Assembly (NCBI RefSeq): GCF_018860245.1
Contig: NZ_JAHKPD010000018.1
Location: 186,001 to 250,000, forward strand
DNA length: 64,000 nucleotides
Origin: Pseudotamlana agarivorans
GTDB taxonomy: Bacteria > Bacteroidota > Bacteroidia > Flavobacteriales > Flavobacteriaceae
Direction: 5' to 3'
Part shown: piece after piece, positions 51,236 through 59,888 of the stretch
Position numbering within the stretch: position 1 is the stretch's first letter
Layout of the letters: each line of letters begins with the position of its first letter
The notes under the pieces: model-generated
What the model saw: only the letters and a program-made list of their open reading frames with translations
Database searches by the model: none
What the model was told of the DNA's origin: nothing
Program-made: the position numbers and the translations under genes

Positions 51236-52177
51236 ATGACAAAACCAATTGAAGATAAACTTGAAAAAATTCCGGTTGTTAATCTTTTGGTTCGGTTTTT
51301 AAAACGCATAAAACTTCCTGGTTTAGAAGGGTTATCTCTTTACGATTTATTAGAACTTTATATAACAGGAATTATAAAAGGTGCTGTAACAACACGAGCA
51401 AGTGCAATTGCTTTTAGTTTTTTTACGGCCATTTTCCCATTCTTGATTTTCGTGTTAATTATTATACCGTACATTCCTGTCGATAATTTCAAGCATGAAT
51501 TTTTAGTTTTTTTGGAATCGTTTCTTCCGGCCACAACCTCCGATTTTTTCTTTGAAAACATCTTTGGTAATATAGAGCAATCTCAACGAGGCGGGTTGCT
51601 GTCTTCTGTTTTTCTGTTGTCGGTTTTGCTAATGGCAAATGGTGTAAATGCAGTGTTTACGGGTTTTGAAAGTTCTTATCATGAGCAGATAACACGAAAC
51701 GCTATTAGACAGTATTTATTTGCGTTAGGAATCGCACTAATTTTAGCTTTTTTACTCATTTTTACGATAGCTATATTGGGTTATGTGCAAATTTATGTGG
51801 TACAAGAGCTTTTAGGTACCTTTAAAGAATATGGGTATAAAGCAGAAGGGAAAGCCGTGTTTTGGACTAAAATGGTGCAATCTATTTTCTTTGTTGTTAT
51901 GGTCTATTTATCGGTGTCTACATTGTATTATTTTGGTACTAAAGAAGGAAAGGAATCCAGGTTTTTTTCTGCTGGCGCGCTCTTTACTACACTGCTTATT
52001 ATTTTAACTTCCTTTTTATTTGGTGTTTATATTGAGAATTTTAGTCAGTACAACAAGCTATACGGTTCCATTGGAGCGCTCTTGATTCTTCTTTTGTATC
52101 TGTGGTTAAACTCTAATATTTTATTGTTAGGTTATGAGTTAAATGCATCTTTAAATAAACTTAGAAAAACGAATTAG
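51236..52177 (+). CDS. YihY/BrkB-family membrane protein
   Basis: A 313-residue inner-membrane protein with six helices and the YihY family regions TTRASAIAFSFFTAIFPFLI, LLSSVFLLSVLLMANGVNAV and GSIGALLILLLYLWLNSNILL, ending in GYELNASL. Its molecular role is unresolved; the old RNase BN label is wrong. A TAACTTTG -7 element lies at 51202-51209. Only 3 bp separate it from priA. Confidence 0.93.
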   Translation: MTKPIEDKLEKIPVVNLLVRFLKRIKLPGLEGLSLYDLLELYITGIIKGAVTTRASAIAFSFFTAIFPFLIFVLIIIPYIPVDNFKHEFLVFLESFLPATTSDFFFENIFGNIEQSQRGGLLSSVFLLSVLLMANGVNAVFTGFESSYHEQITRNAIRQYLFALGIALILAFLLIFTIAILGYVQIYVVQELLGTFKEYGYKAEGKAVFWTKMVQSIFFVVMVYLSVSTLYYFGTKEGKESRFFSAGALFTTLLIILTSFLFGVYIENFSQYNKLYGSIGALLILLLYLWLNSNILLLGYELNASLNKLRKTN

Positions 52178-52180
52178 TTT

Positions 52181-54634
52181 ATGTTAGATTTTATAGATGT
52201 CATTATTCCTATTCCTTTAAAAAAACTATTTACCTACACGGTAACCCCTGCAGAAGCGGAGTTTTTAAAACCAGGCATGCGTGTCGCGGTACCTTTCGGG
52301 AAATCTAAAATATATACAGGTATTGTTTTTAGTATTCATAAGGATGAGCCAGCGGCCTATGAGGCTAAAGATATTCAGCAAATTTTAGACGATAAACCCG
52401 TTGTTAATAGTCGGCAATTAAAATTTTGGCAATGGATTGCGAGTTATTACATGTGTACACTTGGCGATGTGATGCGAGCCGCTTTACCGAGTGCTTTTAT
52501 TCTTGAGAGTGAAACGGTTGTTTCTAAAAACACAGTGAATATTATTGATGAATCTATTTTAAAAGATGATGAATTTTTAATTTATGAAGCGCTGCAGCAC
52601 CAGTCCTCATTGAAAATTCATGATATTTCTAATATTCTAGGTAAAAAGAATGTGCTTCCTGTTATAAAAGGACTTATTGAAAAAGACGCGATTTCTGTAG
52701 AGGAAGAAGTTTATGAAAAGTACAAGCCTAAATTGGTGCGCTATGTAAAACTGGATATTAGTTATACTAGTGAGAAGGCGCTTCATGAATTGCTGGAAGA
52801 ATTAAGTCGTGCACATAAACAACGGGAGGTTGTTTTGACTTTGTTTTCAATTTCAGCAAAAACGAAAAAACCAGTAAAAGTTACCGATTTAGTTGCAGAA
52901 AGTGGTGCGTCGTCTTCCATTGTAAAGGCGCTTATAGATAAAGGTATTCTTGAAGAATATCATATCCAGACCGATCGGGTTGAGTATTCGGGTGAAGAAA
53001 CCGAGTCTTCAAAAAGTTTAAACGAACATCAAGAACTGGCCTTAGAAGAAATAAAAACCAGTTTTGAAACTCAAAACGTGACCTTACTGCATGGTGTTAC
53101 ATCTTCAGGGAAAACAGAGGTTTATGTGAAGCTTATAGAAGAGGTGATTAATCATGGAAAACAAGTGTTGTATTTGCTTCCTGAAATCGCATTAACCACC
53201 CAATTAATTTCTAGGCTTCAGAATTATTTCGGAGAAAAAGTATCGGTTTTTCATTCAAAATACTCCGTTCAAGAACGTGTAGAGGTTTGGAATCATGTGC
53301 TTAACAATTCCGCGAAAGCGCAAATTGTATTGGGAGCCCGCTCGTCTATATTTTTACCGTTTAATAATTTAGGGCTCATTGTGGTTGATGAGGAACATGA
53401 GCAATCTTTCAAGCAGTTTGATCCTGCACCGCGTTATCAAGCTAGGGACGCGGCTATAGTATTATCACATTTGCATCAAGGGAAAGCCTTGTTAGGCTCT
53501 GCTACGCCAAGCTTAGAGAGCTTCTATAACGCGAAACAAAATAAATATGGTTTTGTTGAATTGTCTGTGCGTTATAATAATGTTTTAATGCCAGACATCG
53601 AGTTGGTAGATATTAAAGAGAAGCAGAAAAAAAAACGTATGAAAGGGCATTTTAGCGATAGACTTATCGAAGAAATGACTGAAACCTTAGGGGAAGGACA
53701 CCAAATTATATTGTTTCAAAACCGCCGTGGATTTTCTCCTATAGTGGAATGTAAAACCTGTGGGCACGCGCCTGAATGTCCCAATTGCGATGTGAGTTTA
53801 ACGTTTCATCAATATAGAAATCAATTACGCTGTCATTATTGTGGTTATCATTCGGCCATGATACAAGATTGTATGGCTTGTGGCGGACAAGATATCGACA
53901 GTAAAGGTTTTGGAACTGAGCAGATTGAAGAAGAAGTCAAGATTTTATTTCCAGATTATAAGGTAGCGCGAATGGATTTAGATACCACGCGTGGTAAATA
54001 TGGTTACGAAAAAATTATAACGGCGTTAGAGCAGCAAGAAATTGATATTCTTGTGGGTACACAGATGCTTACCAAAGGTTTAGATTTTAGAAATGTAAAA
54101 CTGGTAGGCATTATGAACGCAGACAGTATGTTGAATTTTCCTGATTTTAGAGCTCATGAACGTAGTTTCCAGCTGATGTTGCAGGTTTCTGGTAGGGCAG
54201 GGCGCACCGAGCAGCGCGGGAAAGTGTTGATTCAAACATATAATCCGCATCATAATATTTTACAGCAAGTGTCTACCAATAATTATAGTGATATGTTTAC
54301 AGAACAAATGAACGATCGTTATAATTTTAAATATCCCCCTATTTATAAACAGATAAAAATTACTTTAAAGCATAAGGATTACAATCGTGTGGAAACCGCT
54401 TCTATTTGGTTTGCTAAATCACTGCGTCAGGTTTTTGGAGAACATGTATTGGGGCCAGAAGCACCACCTGTGGCACGTATCAGGAATCAGTTTCACAAAA
54501 ACATCTTAGTGAAAATCCCTAAGCAACAATCTTTAGCAAAAACAAAAGAAGCTATCATTAAAATAAACAATAGCTTCTTTAGTGTAAAAGATTTTAGATC
54601 TGTTAGAGTAATTTTAAATGTCGATAACTATTAA
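52181..54634 (+). CDS. priA: Primosomal replication-restart helicase PriA
   Basis: An 817-residue 3'-5' helicase that reloads the replisome at stalled forks. The N-terminal 3' DNA-end-binding domain starts FIDVIIPIPLKKLFTYTV. Helicase motif I is HGVTSSGKTEVYV (about residue 305) and motif II DEEHEQSFKQ. The zinc-binding module holds CKTCGHAPECPNCDVSLTFH and CHYCGYHSAMIQDCMACGG with eight cysteines. The C-terminal motifs GTQMLTKGLDF and QVSGRAGR are intact. Confidence 0.97.
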   Translation: MLDFIDVIIPIPLKKLFTYTVTPAEAEFLKPGMRVAVPFGKSKIYTGIVFSIHKDEPAAYEAKDIQQILDDKPVVNSRQLKFWQWIASYYMCTLGDVMRAALPSAFILESETVVSKNTVNIIDESILKDDEFLIYEALQHQSSLKIHDISNILGKKNVLPVIKGLIEKDAISVEEEVYEKYKPKLVRYVKLDISYTSEKALHELLEELSRAHKQREVVLTLFSISAKTKKPVKVTDLVAESGASSSIVKALIDKGILEEYHIQTDRVEYSGEETESSKSLNEHQELALEEIKTSFETQNVTLLHGVTSSGKTEVYVKLIEEVINHGKQVLYLLPEIALTTQLISRLQNYFGEKVSVFHSKYSVQERVEVWNHVLNNSAKAQIVLGARSSIFLPFNNLGLIVVDEEHEQSFKQFDPAPRYQARDAAIVLSHLHQGKALLGSATPSLESFYNAKQNKYGFVELSVRYNNVLMPDIELVDIKEKQKKKRMKGHFSDRLIEEMTETLGEGHQIILFQNRRGFSPIVECKTCGHAPECPNCDVSLTFHQYRNQLRCHYCGYHSAMIQDCMACGGQDIDSKGFGTEQIEEEVKILFPDYKVARMDLDTTRGKYGYEKIITALEQQEIDILVGTQMLTKGLDFRNVKLVGIMNADSMLNFPDFRAHERSFQLMLQVSGRAGRTEQRGKVLIQTYNPHHNILQQVSTNNYSDMFTEQMNDRYNFKYPPIYKQIKITLKHKDYNRVETASIWFAKSLRQVFGEHVLGPEAPPVARIRNQFHKNILVKIPKQQSLAKTKEAIIKINNSFFSVKDFRSVRVILNVDNY

Positions 54635-54676
54635 TATTAAATTAATGATCTATTTATTATAAAATTGGTACGATCT

Positions 54677-55372
54677 TTAAATATTATTTAAAGCGTCTAC
54701 TAATTGTGTTTTCTTGTTTCTACTTAAGGGAATTTCATAAGCGCCAACTTCAACGTTTTTACTATTGAATCTGTCAATTTTATCCAAATTAACGATGTAT
54801 GATTTATGAATTCTTAAGAATTTACCCTCTGGTAATTCAGCTTCAAAAGATTTCATAGTAGAAAGAACAACTAAACTGTTCTCTTCGGTTACGAGTTTTA
54901 CGTAATCACCAAGGGCTTCAATCCACTTGATATCTTTAATGTAAACTTTACGTTTTTTAAGATTACTTTTTACAAAAATGTGTTCGCCATCTTCTTCACT
55001 AAAGTCTTGAGTCAACCTATGTTGCTCTAAAGCTTTGTCTACAGAAGTATTAAAACGTTCTCTTGTAATTGGTTTGTGTAAATAATCGGTTGCATCGTAA
55101 TTAAATGCTTTAAAGGCGTATTCGGTTTTACCAGTTACAAAAATAATTTGCGGTTTATTATTTAATACGTCTAAAAGTTCGAATCCATTTAACACTGGCA
55201 TTTCAATGTCTAAAAAGATTAAGTCTACTTGGTGGGTGTTTAAACCATTTTTTGTTTCTAAAGCACTACTGTATTCGGCAATTAAGTTGAGAGAGGGGTG
55301 GTTCTCGACTAATTTAACAATAGAGAGACGTTGTATTGCTGAATCGTCTACCACTACACAGTTTAAAGTCAT
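54677..55372 (-). CDS. LytTR-type response regulator (orphan)
   Basis: A 231-residue regulator. The receiver domain has the acidic pair VVVDDSAIQR, the phospho-acceptor Asp in DLIFLDIEMPVLNG and the Lys in YLHKPITRERF. The LytTR DNA-binding domain occupies residues ~125-231 (IFVKSNLKKRKVYIKDIKWI, RIHKSYIVNLDKIDRFNSKN). No kinase gene is adjacent, so the partner is encoded elsewhere. It is convergent with priA. Confidence 0.95.
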   Translation of the reverse strand: MTLNCVVVDDSAIQRLSIVKLVENHPSLNLIAEYSSALETKNGLNTHQVDLIFLDIEMPVLNGFELLDVLNNKPQIIFVTGKTEYAFKAFNYDATDYLHKPITRERFNTSVDKALEQHRLTQDFSEEDGEHIFVKSNLKKRKVYIKDIKWIEALGDYVKLVTEENSLVVLSTMKSFEAELPEGKFLRIHKSYIVNLDKIDRFNSKNVEVGAYEIPLSRNKKTQLVDALNNI

Positions 55373-55517
55373 AACAATTTATATTTCGGTTAAGGTATCG
55401 ACAATAATACAAAAAATTCGGTTAAAAACCAAAAAACATCGGTAAAGCGTTGTTTGTTAAGTAATTTGTCTTTTTTATTGGCAAATAATTTGTTTGGCAA
55501 ATAAAGCATATAATATG

Positions 55518-55548
55518 TTGTGTAATATGTAGAAATTAATTACTTTTG
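55518..55548 (+). promoter_or_regulatory. Promoter of rpsF-rpsR-rplI
   Basis: TTG (55518-55520), 20 nt, TACTTTTG (55541-55548); 32 bp before the rpsF ATG. This is a strong match to the Bacteroidota -33/-7 pattern. Confidence 0.75.
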
Positions 55549-55580
55549 CAGCCAATTTTTAACAATAAAATACGATTTTT

Positions 55581-55919
55581 ATGAATCATTATGAAACTGT
55601 TTTCATCTTAAATCCCGTTTTATCTGAAGATCAGGTAAAGGAAACAGTAAAGAAATACGAAGATTTTCTTGTTTCTAACGGCGCTAAGATGATAGCTAAA
55701 GAAGATTGGGGACTAAAAAAATTAGCCTACCCAATTCAAAACAAGAAAAGTGGTTTTTATCACTTATTCCAATACACGGTATCTGGAGAAGTAATTGATG
55801 CTTTAGAAGTAGAGTTTAGACGTGACGAGCGTTTTATGCGTTATTTAACAGTTGCTTTAGATAAGCACGCTGTTTCTTGGGCAGAGAGAAGAAGAGAAAA
55901 ACTTAAACAAAAAGCTTAA
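55581..55919 (+). CDS. rpsF: 30S ribosomal protein S6
   Basis: A 112-residue S6. Family landmarks are [40 protein letters not shown] and the end [17 protein letters not shown]. It binds S18 in the platform of the small subunit. First gene of the S6-S18-L9 operon, 2 bp before rpsR. Confidence 0.98.
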   Translation: MNHYETVFILNPVLSEDQVKETVKKYEDFLVSNGAKMIAKEDWGLKKLAYPIQNKKSGFYHLFQYTVSGEVIDALEVEFRRDERFMRYLTVALDKHAVSWAERRREKLKQKA

Positions 55920-55921
55920 TT

Positions 55922-56218
55922 ATGTCATCAATAGAACAACAATCAAAAGGAAAAAAAGACGGCGAAATTAGATATTTAACGCCTCTTAATATTGAAACAA
56001 ATAAGCAAAAGAAATATTGTCGTTTCAAAAAATCGGGTATTAAATATATCGATTATAAAGATCCAGATTTCTTATTAAAGTTTGTAAACGAGCAAGGTAA
56101 AATTTTACCAAGACGTTTAACAGGAACTTCATTAAAGTATCAAAGAAAAGTGTCTGTAGCTGTTAAAAGAGCACGTCACTTAGCTTTAATGCCATATGTA
56201 GCAGATTTATTAAAATAA
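55922..56218 (+). CDS. rpsR: 30S ribosomal protein S18
   Basis: A 98-residue S18 with [20 protein letters not shown], the [20 protein letters not shown] core and [13 protein letters not shown]. The N-terminal extension of about 20 residues is common in Bacteroidota. Middle gene of the operon; it partners with S6. Confidence 0.98.
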   Translation: MSSIEQQSKGKKDGEIRYLTPLNIETNKQKKYCRFKKSGIKYIDYKDPDFLLKFVNEQGKILPRRLTGTSLKYQRKVSVAVKRARHLALMPYVADLLK

Positions 56219-56231
56219 AATACCGATAACA

Positions 56232-56675
56232 ATGGAACTTATATTAAAACAAGACGTTGATAATTTAGGATTTAAAGACGATGTTGTAACAGTTAAGAAC
56301 GGTTATGGTAGAAACTTTTTAATTCCTCAAGGTCAAGCAATTTTAGCTACAATTTCTGCAAAGAAAGTATTGGCTGAAAACTTAAAGCAAAGAGCTTTTA
56401 AAGAAAAGAAAATAGTTGATGATGCTAACAAGATTGCTGAAGCACTTAAAGCATTAGAAATTAAAATACCAGCTAAAGTTGGAACAGGAGACAAATTATT
56501 TGGTTCTGTAAATAACATCGATTTAGCTGAAGCTTTAGAAAAAGAAGGTCAATCAATCGAGAAAAAATTCATCACTGTTACTACAGTTAAACGTTTAGGT
56601 AAATATACTGCCGTTATTCGTTTACACAGAGAAGTAACTGTAGATTTAGAATTCGAAGTTGTTGCTCAAGCTTAA
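56232..56675 (+). CDS. rplI: 50S ribosomal protein L9
   Basis: A 147-residue L9. The N-terminal domain is ELILKQDVDNLGFKDDVVTV followed by KNGYGRNFLIPQGQAILAT, then a long connecting helix and the C-terminal domain with KVGTGDKLFGSVNNIDLAEAL. Last gene of the operon, followed by a strong terminator. Confidence 0.98.
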   Translation: MELILKQDVDNLGFKDDVVTVKNGYGRNFLIPQGQAILATISAKKVLAENLKQRAFKEKKIVDDANKIAEALKALEIKIPAKVGTGDKLFGSVNNIDLAEALEKEGQSIEKKFITVTTVKRLGKYTAVIRLHREVTVDLEFEVVAQA

Positions 56676-56703
56676 TCGCTAAACGCTTTACAATAAAATT
56701 AAA

Positions 56704-56732
56704 CCACTCAATTCGAGTGGTTTTTTTTATGC
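56704..56732 (+). terminator. Intrinsic terminator after rplI
   Basis: ACCACTC and GAGTGGT stem with loop AATTC and a run of eight T. Confidence 0.9.
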
Positions 56733-56845
56733 CTTATATTTTCCAAGAACTAAGAGATATTTCATAAATTTGCATGCCTTTTTAAATAGGTTTGTTTTAT
56801 GAAGCAAATACATATTTAAGAGGTGTTATCTATAGATTTTTTTAA

Positions 56846-57313
56846 ATGAAATATTCAAGACTTACAAAAGAGCAATTCGAAGAATTGGAACAAGAATTTA
56901 TAAACTTTTTAGCGACTCAATCTATTACAGGTGAGGAGTGGGCCAATTTAAAGGCAAACAAACCCGATTTAGCTGAAATGGAATTGGATGTGTTTAGCGA
57001 TTTAATTTGGGAAGGCGTTTTAAATACTGCTGAATATATGGAGCATATTTCGGCGCAGCATATGTATTTGTTTAAATTAGGTGAAGCGAATATGCAAGCC
57101 ATAGTTGTGAATATTAAAAATGATCAAGATATCACGACAGCTGAAGGTTATGAGTGGCTGCGTAATAATTTAATGGACGATCATGTTGAGTTTTTACAAG
57201 CTGATAAAGACTATACAGACGATAAAAACCTTGATAAATTTAAAATGATTGAACAAGGTGCCGTGATTACGAAAGGTGATTTGTTTAACTATTTTAATAA
57301 GATTATAAATTAA
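56846..57313 (+). CDS. DUF6495 family protein
   Basis: A 155-residue acidic cytoplasmic protein conserved in Bacteroidota, usually near hisS, as here. Recognisable stretches are EEWANLKANKPDLAEMELDV, VLNTAEYMEHISAQHMYLFK and the C-terminal MIEQGAVITKGDLFNYFNKI. No catalytic motif is evident and the role is unknown. Confidence 0.88.
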   Translation: MKYSRLTKEQFEELEQEFINFLATQSITGEEWANLKANKPDLAEMELDVFSDLIWEGVLNTAEYMEHISAQHMYLFKLGEANMQAIVVNIKNDQDITTAEGYEWLRNNLMDDHVEFLQADKDYTDDKNLDKFKMIEQGAVITKGDLFNYFNKIIN

Positions 57314-57431
57314 TCTATTTCAAACGAAACCAGTATTTTTGTTTGTCTGCAACATATAGCTACTAATGTGATTGTGTGTGGGGCAAAAAACTATTAACAA
57401 TTAAAAGATACCTGCCTTCGCAGGCATTTGT

Positions 57432-58811
57432 ATGGCTCAAAAACCAAGTATTCCAAAAGGCACAAGAGATTTTAATCCAGAACAAGTCGCTAAGAGAAAC
57501 TATATTTTTAATACTATTAGAGGTGCTTTTCAAACTTTCGGTTTTCAACCTATTGAAACCCCAAGTTTTGAAAACTCTAGTACCCTAATGGGGAAATATG
57601 GTGATGAAGGCGATCGTTTAATTTTTAAAATTTTAAATTCTGGAGATTTTTTAGCTAAAGCCAATGCCCAAGCTTACACTGAAAAGGATTCGACTAAAAT
57701 TACCGCTTCCATTTCAGAAAAGGCCTTGCGTTACGACTTAACCGTACCCTTCGCCCGTTACGTGGTACAACACCAAAACGAAATCGAATTTCCGTTTAAG
57801 CGTTACCAAATTCAACCTGTTTGGAGAGCAGATAGGCCTCAAAAAGGACGATTCAGAGAGTTTTTTCAATGCGATGCCGATGTGGTAGGTTCAAAATCAT
57901 TGTGGCAAGAAGTTGAGTTTATTCAGCTTTATGATACGGTCTTTTCAGCCTTGAAATTAGAAGGTGTTACGATTAAAATTAATAACAGAAAAATACTTTC
58001 TGGTATTGCTGAAGTTATTGGTGCTAGTGATAAACTTATAGATTTTACTGTAGCTTTAGATAAGTTAGATAAAATAGGTGAGGAGAAAGTGAAGGAAGAA
58101 ATGCTAGGTAAAGGGATTTCGGAAGCAGGAATTTCTAAACTTCAGCCTTTATTTACACTTTCTGGTTCTTTTGAATCTCAAATTGAAAGTTTAAAAAGTA
58201 TTCTTAGTACTTCTGAAGAAGGCTTAAAAGGTATTGAAGAATTAGCATTTATCGATGCTGCAATTTCAGAATTAGGTTTATCTACAGCTAAATTGCAATT
58301 GGATGTTACGCTTGCCAGAGGATTAAATTATTATACAGGTGCTATTTTTGAAGTGTCTGCACCAGAAACCGTTAAAATGGGATCTATTGGTGGCGGTGGT
58401 CGTTACGACGATTTAACTGGAATATTCGGGTTGAAAGATGTGAGTGGCGTTGGAATTAGTTTCGGACTAGATCGCATCTATTTGGTGTTAGAAGAACTCG
58501 GATTATTCCCTGAAACCGTGAATAAAAACGTTGAAGTTTTATTTATAAACTTTGGAGATAAGGAAGCTTTATTTAGTTTAAAAGCGATTAAAGCCTTAAG
58601 AAAAAATGGTATAAACGCAGAGTTATATCCGGATTCGGCAAAAATGAAAAAACAAATGAATCATGCGAATAAGCGTGAAATTCCGTTTGTCGTTTTAGTT
58701 GGTGATGAAGAAATTAAAGCCTATCAGTTTACCTTAAAAAATATGATTTCAGGGGAACAAGATAAACTTTCCATTGAAGATCTAATCTTAAAAGTAAAAG
58801 AAACGGTCTGA
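57432..58811 (+). CDS. hisS: Histidine--tRNA ligase
   Basis: A 459-residue class II aminoacyl-tRNA synthetase. It starts [20 protein letters not shown]. Motif 2 is [20 protein letters not shown]. The histidine-specific signatures [15 protein letters not shown] and [14 protein letters not shown] are present, and the anticodon-binding domain is at the C-terminus ([20 protein letters not shown]). Normal length. The following 275 bp up to the next gene hold nothing I can assign. Confidence 0.98.
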   Translation: MAQKPSIPKGTRDFNPEQVAKRNYIFNTIRGAFQTFGFQPIETPSFENSSTLMGKYGDEGDRLIFKILNSGDFLAKANAQAYTEKDSTKITASISEKALRYDLTVPFARYVVQHQNEIEFPFKRYQIQPVWRADRPQKGRFREFFQCDADVVGSKSLWQEVEFIQLYDTVFSALKLEGVTIKINNRKILSGIAEVIGASDKLIDFTVALDKLDKIGEEKVKEEMLGKGISEAGISKLQPLFTLSGSFESQIESLKSILSTSEEGLKGIEELAFIDAAISELGLSTAKLQLDVTLARGLNYYTGAIFEVSAPETVKMGSIGGGGRYDDLTGIFGLKDVSGVGISFGLDRIYLVLEELGLFPETVNKNVEVLFINFGDKEALFSLKAIKALRKNGINAELYPDSAKMKKQMNHANKREIPFVVLVGDEEIKAYQFTLKNMISGEQDKLSIEDLILKVKETV

Positions 58812-59086
58812 AAAGTAAAGTTTTCGTGAACCTGAACTTGACTCAGTTTTTCATAATGATTGGTTTTCAATATGATGCAATTCTGAAATAAATTTAGAAT
58901 GACGTACTTTAACATTTTTTGTACAGCCTCTTTTTTATTTGGTAATTAAGTCATTTTTCAGGATAAATCACTTCAATAAAGAATAAAAACCGCTTAAAAT
59001 AGTAAAATGATACATTGTTCTCAATTAAAATCATAATTCTTCAAAGACAGTAGTAATAATTTCTTTATTTTTTTATATTTGGCGCC

Positions 59087-59701
59087 ATGATAGCAAGATG
59101 GTGTGTTAGCACTTTAATTTTTACTTTAACCCTGTTTGGAGTTGTTTCGCAACAACAAATAGCGGTGCCTAATCAAGAAATTGTATTGCAGTTTTCAGAT
59201 GTTGAGTTAACATCTCACGACGTGCAACATACAATTGAGGTGGTTAAAAATCAATTGCTTGCTGCTGGTGGTAGTCATATAAAAGTAAAAGCTCAAGAAA
59301 ACGGAAAGTTAAAAATAAGTTACTACAGTGATGCCGATGTTTCTAGTATAAAAAGGGCTTTTTCTAATGAAGATTATTTATCTCTTTCTTTTACTAATAA
59401 TGATACATCCTCTGGAGATCTTCCTCTTGAAGAATCGGGGCTTAAATACAACCTTGATATTTATGAAATTCAATCGGCTAATAATGCTGGTTGGGATTTC
59501 GAAGGTAATATCGTCTTACAAGTTGAAACTAAAAGTGATCGTTTTTTAGATCCAAATACGAGTATATCTGCCAGAGATTTAGAGCATTTAGGCTCCAGTT
59601 CGGTTTATAAAACCACCTATAAAGTACGTGCTCATGTGGCGCTTACTATAGGTGAGGATTTGCATACTATACCAGAGGTTAGGGCAGGCCCCTTGAGTTA
59701 A
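59087..59701 (+). CDS. Exported protein of unknown function upstream of secDF
   Basis: A 204-residue protein with an N-terminal hydrophobic segment (VSTLIFTLTLFGVVSQQ), a signal peptide or anchor. The region VQHTIEVVKNQLLAAGGSHI followed by KVKAQENGKLKISYY and DVSSIKRAFSNEDYLSLSF resembles the P1-type repeat of SecD (helix, strand, then a residue-pair difference term), but the match is weak. The rest is beta-rich. A TATATTTG -7 element (59074-59081) ends only 5 nt before the ATG, implying a leaderless transcript. The gene lies 187 bp before secDF in the same direction. Confidence 0.75.
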   Translation: MIARWCVSTLIFTLTLFGVVSQQQIAVPNQEIVLQFSDVELTSHDVQHTIEVVKNQLLAAGGSHIKVKAQENGKLKISYYSDADVSSIKRAFSNEDYLSLSFTNNDTSSGDLPLEESGLKYNLDIYEIQSANNAGWDFEGNIVLQVETKSDRFLDPNTSISARDLEHLGSSSVYKTTYKVRAHVALTIGEDLHTIPEVRAGPLS

Positions 59702-59825
59702 AAGAATCCATAGTGTGATTTAATTAGAAGAGACTTCAAACACACAGATTCTTTACTTTTTTAAAACTCAAACAGCGCTTCATTTTTTAATAATAATGAA
59801 GCCTAAAATCTTAATTCATAAAACA

Positions 59826-59856
59826 TTGTCAGATTTTAAGGTAAATTCTATATTTG
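59826..59856 (+). promoter_or_regulatory. Promoter of secDF
   Basis: TTG (59826-59828), 20 nt, TATATTTG (59849-59856); 32 bp before the secDF ATG. Confidence 0.72.
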
Positions 59857-59888
59857 CCCGATTAAAAAATTGACGTAAAAATTATATA

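Noticed and set aside
51358-51561. Minus-strand ORF within the YihY gene
   Set aside because: Shadow frame; the plus strand encodes a conserved membrane protein.
54677-55372. LytTR regulator as the binder of the GACA-ATGTC palindromes
   Set aside because: LytTR proteins usually bind pairs of direct repeats, and neither LytTR gene in the window is near the modules; no positive evidence.
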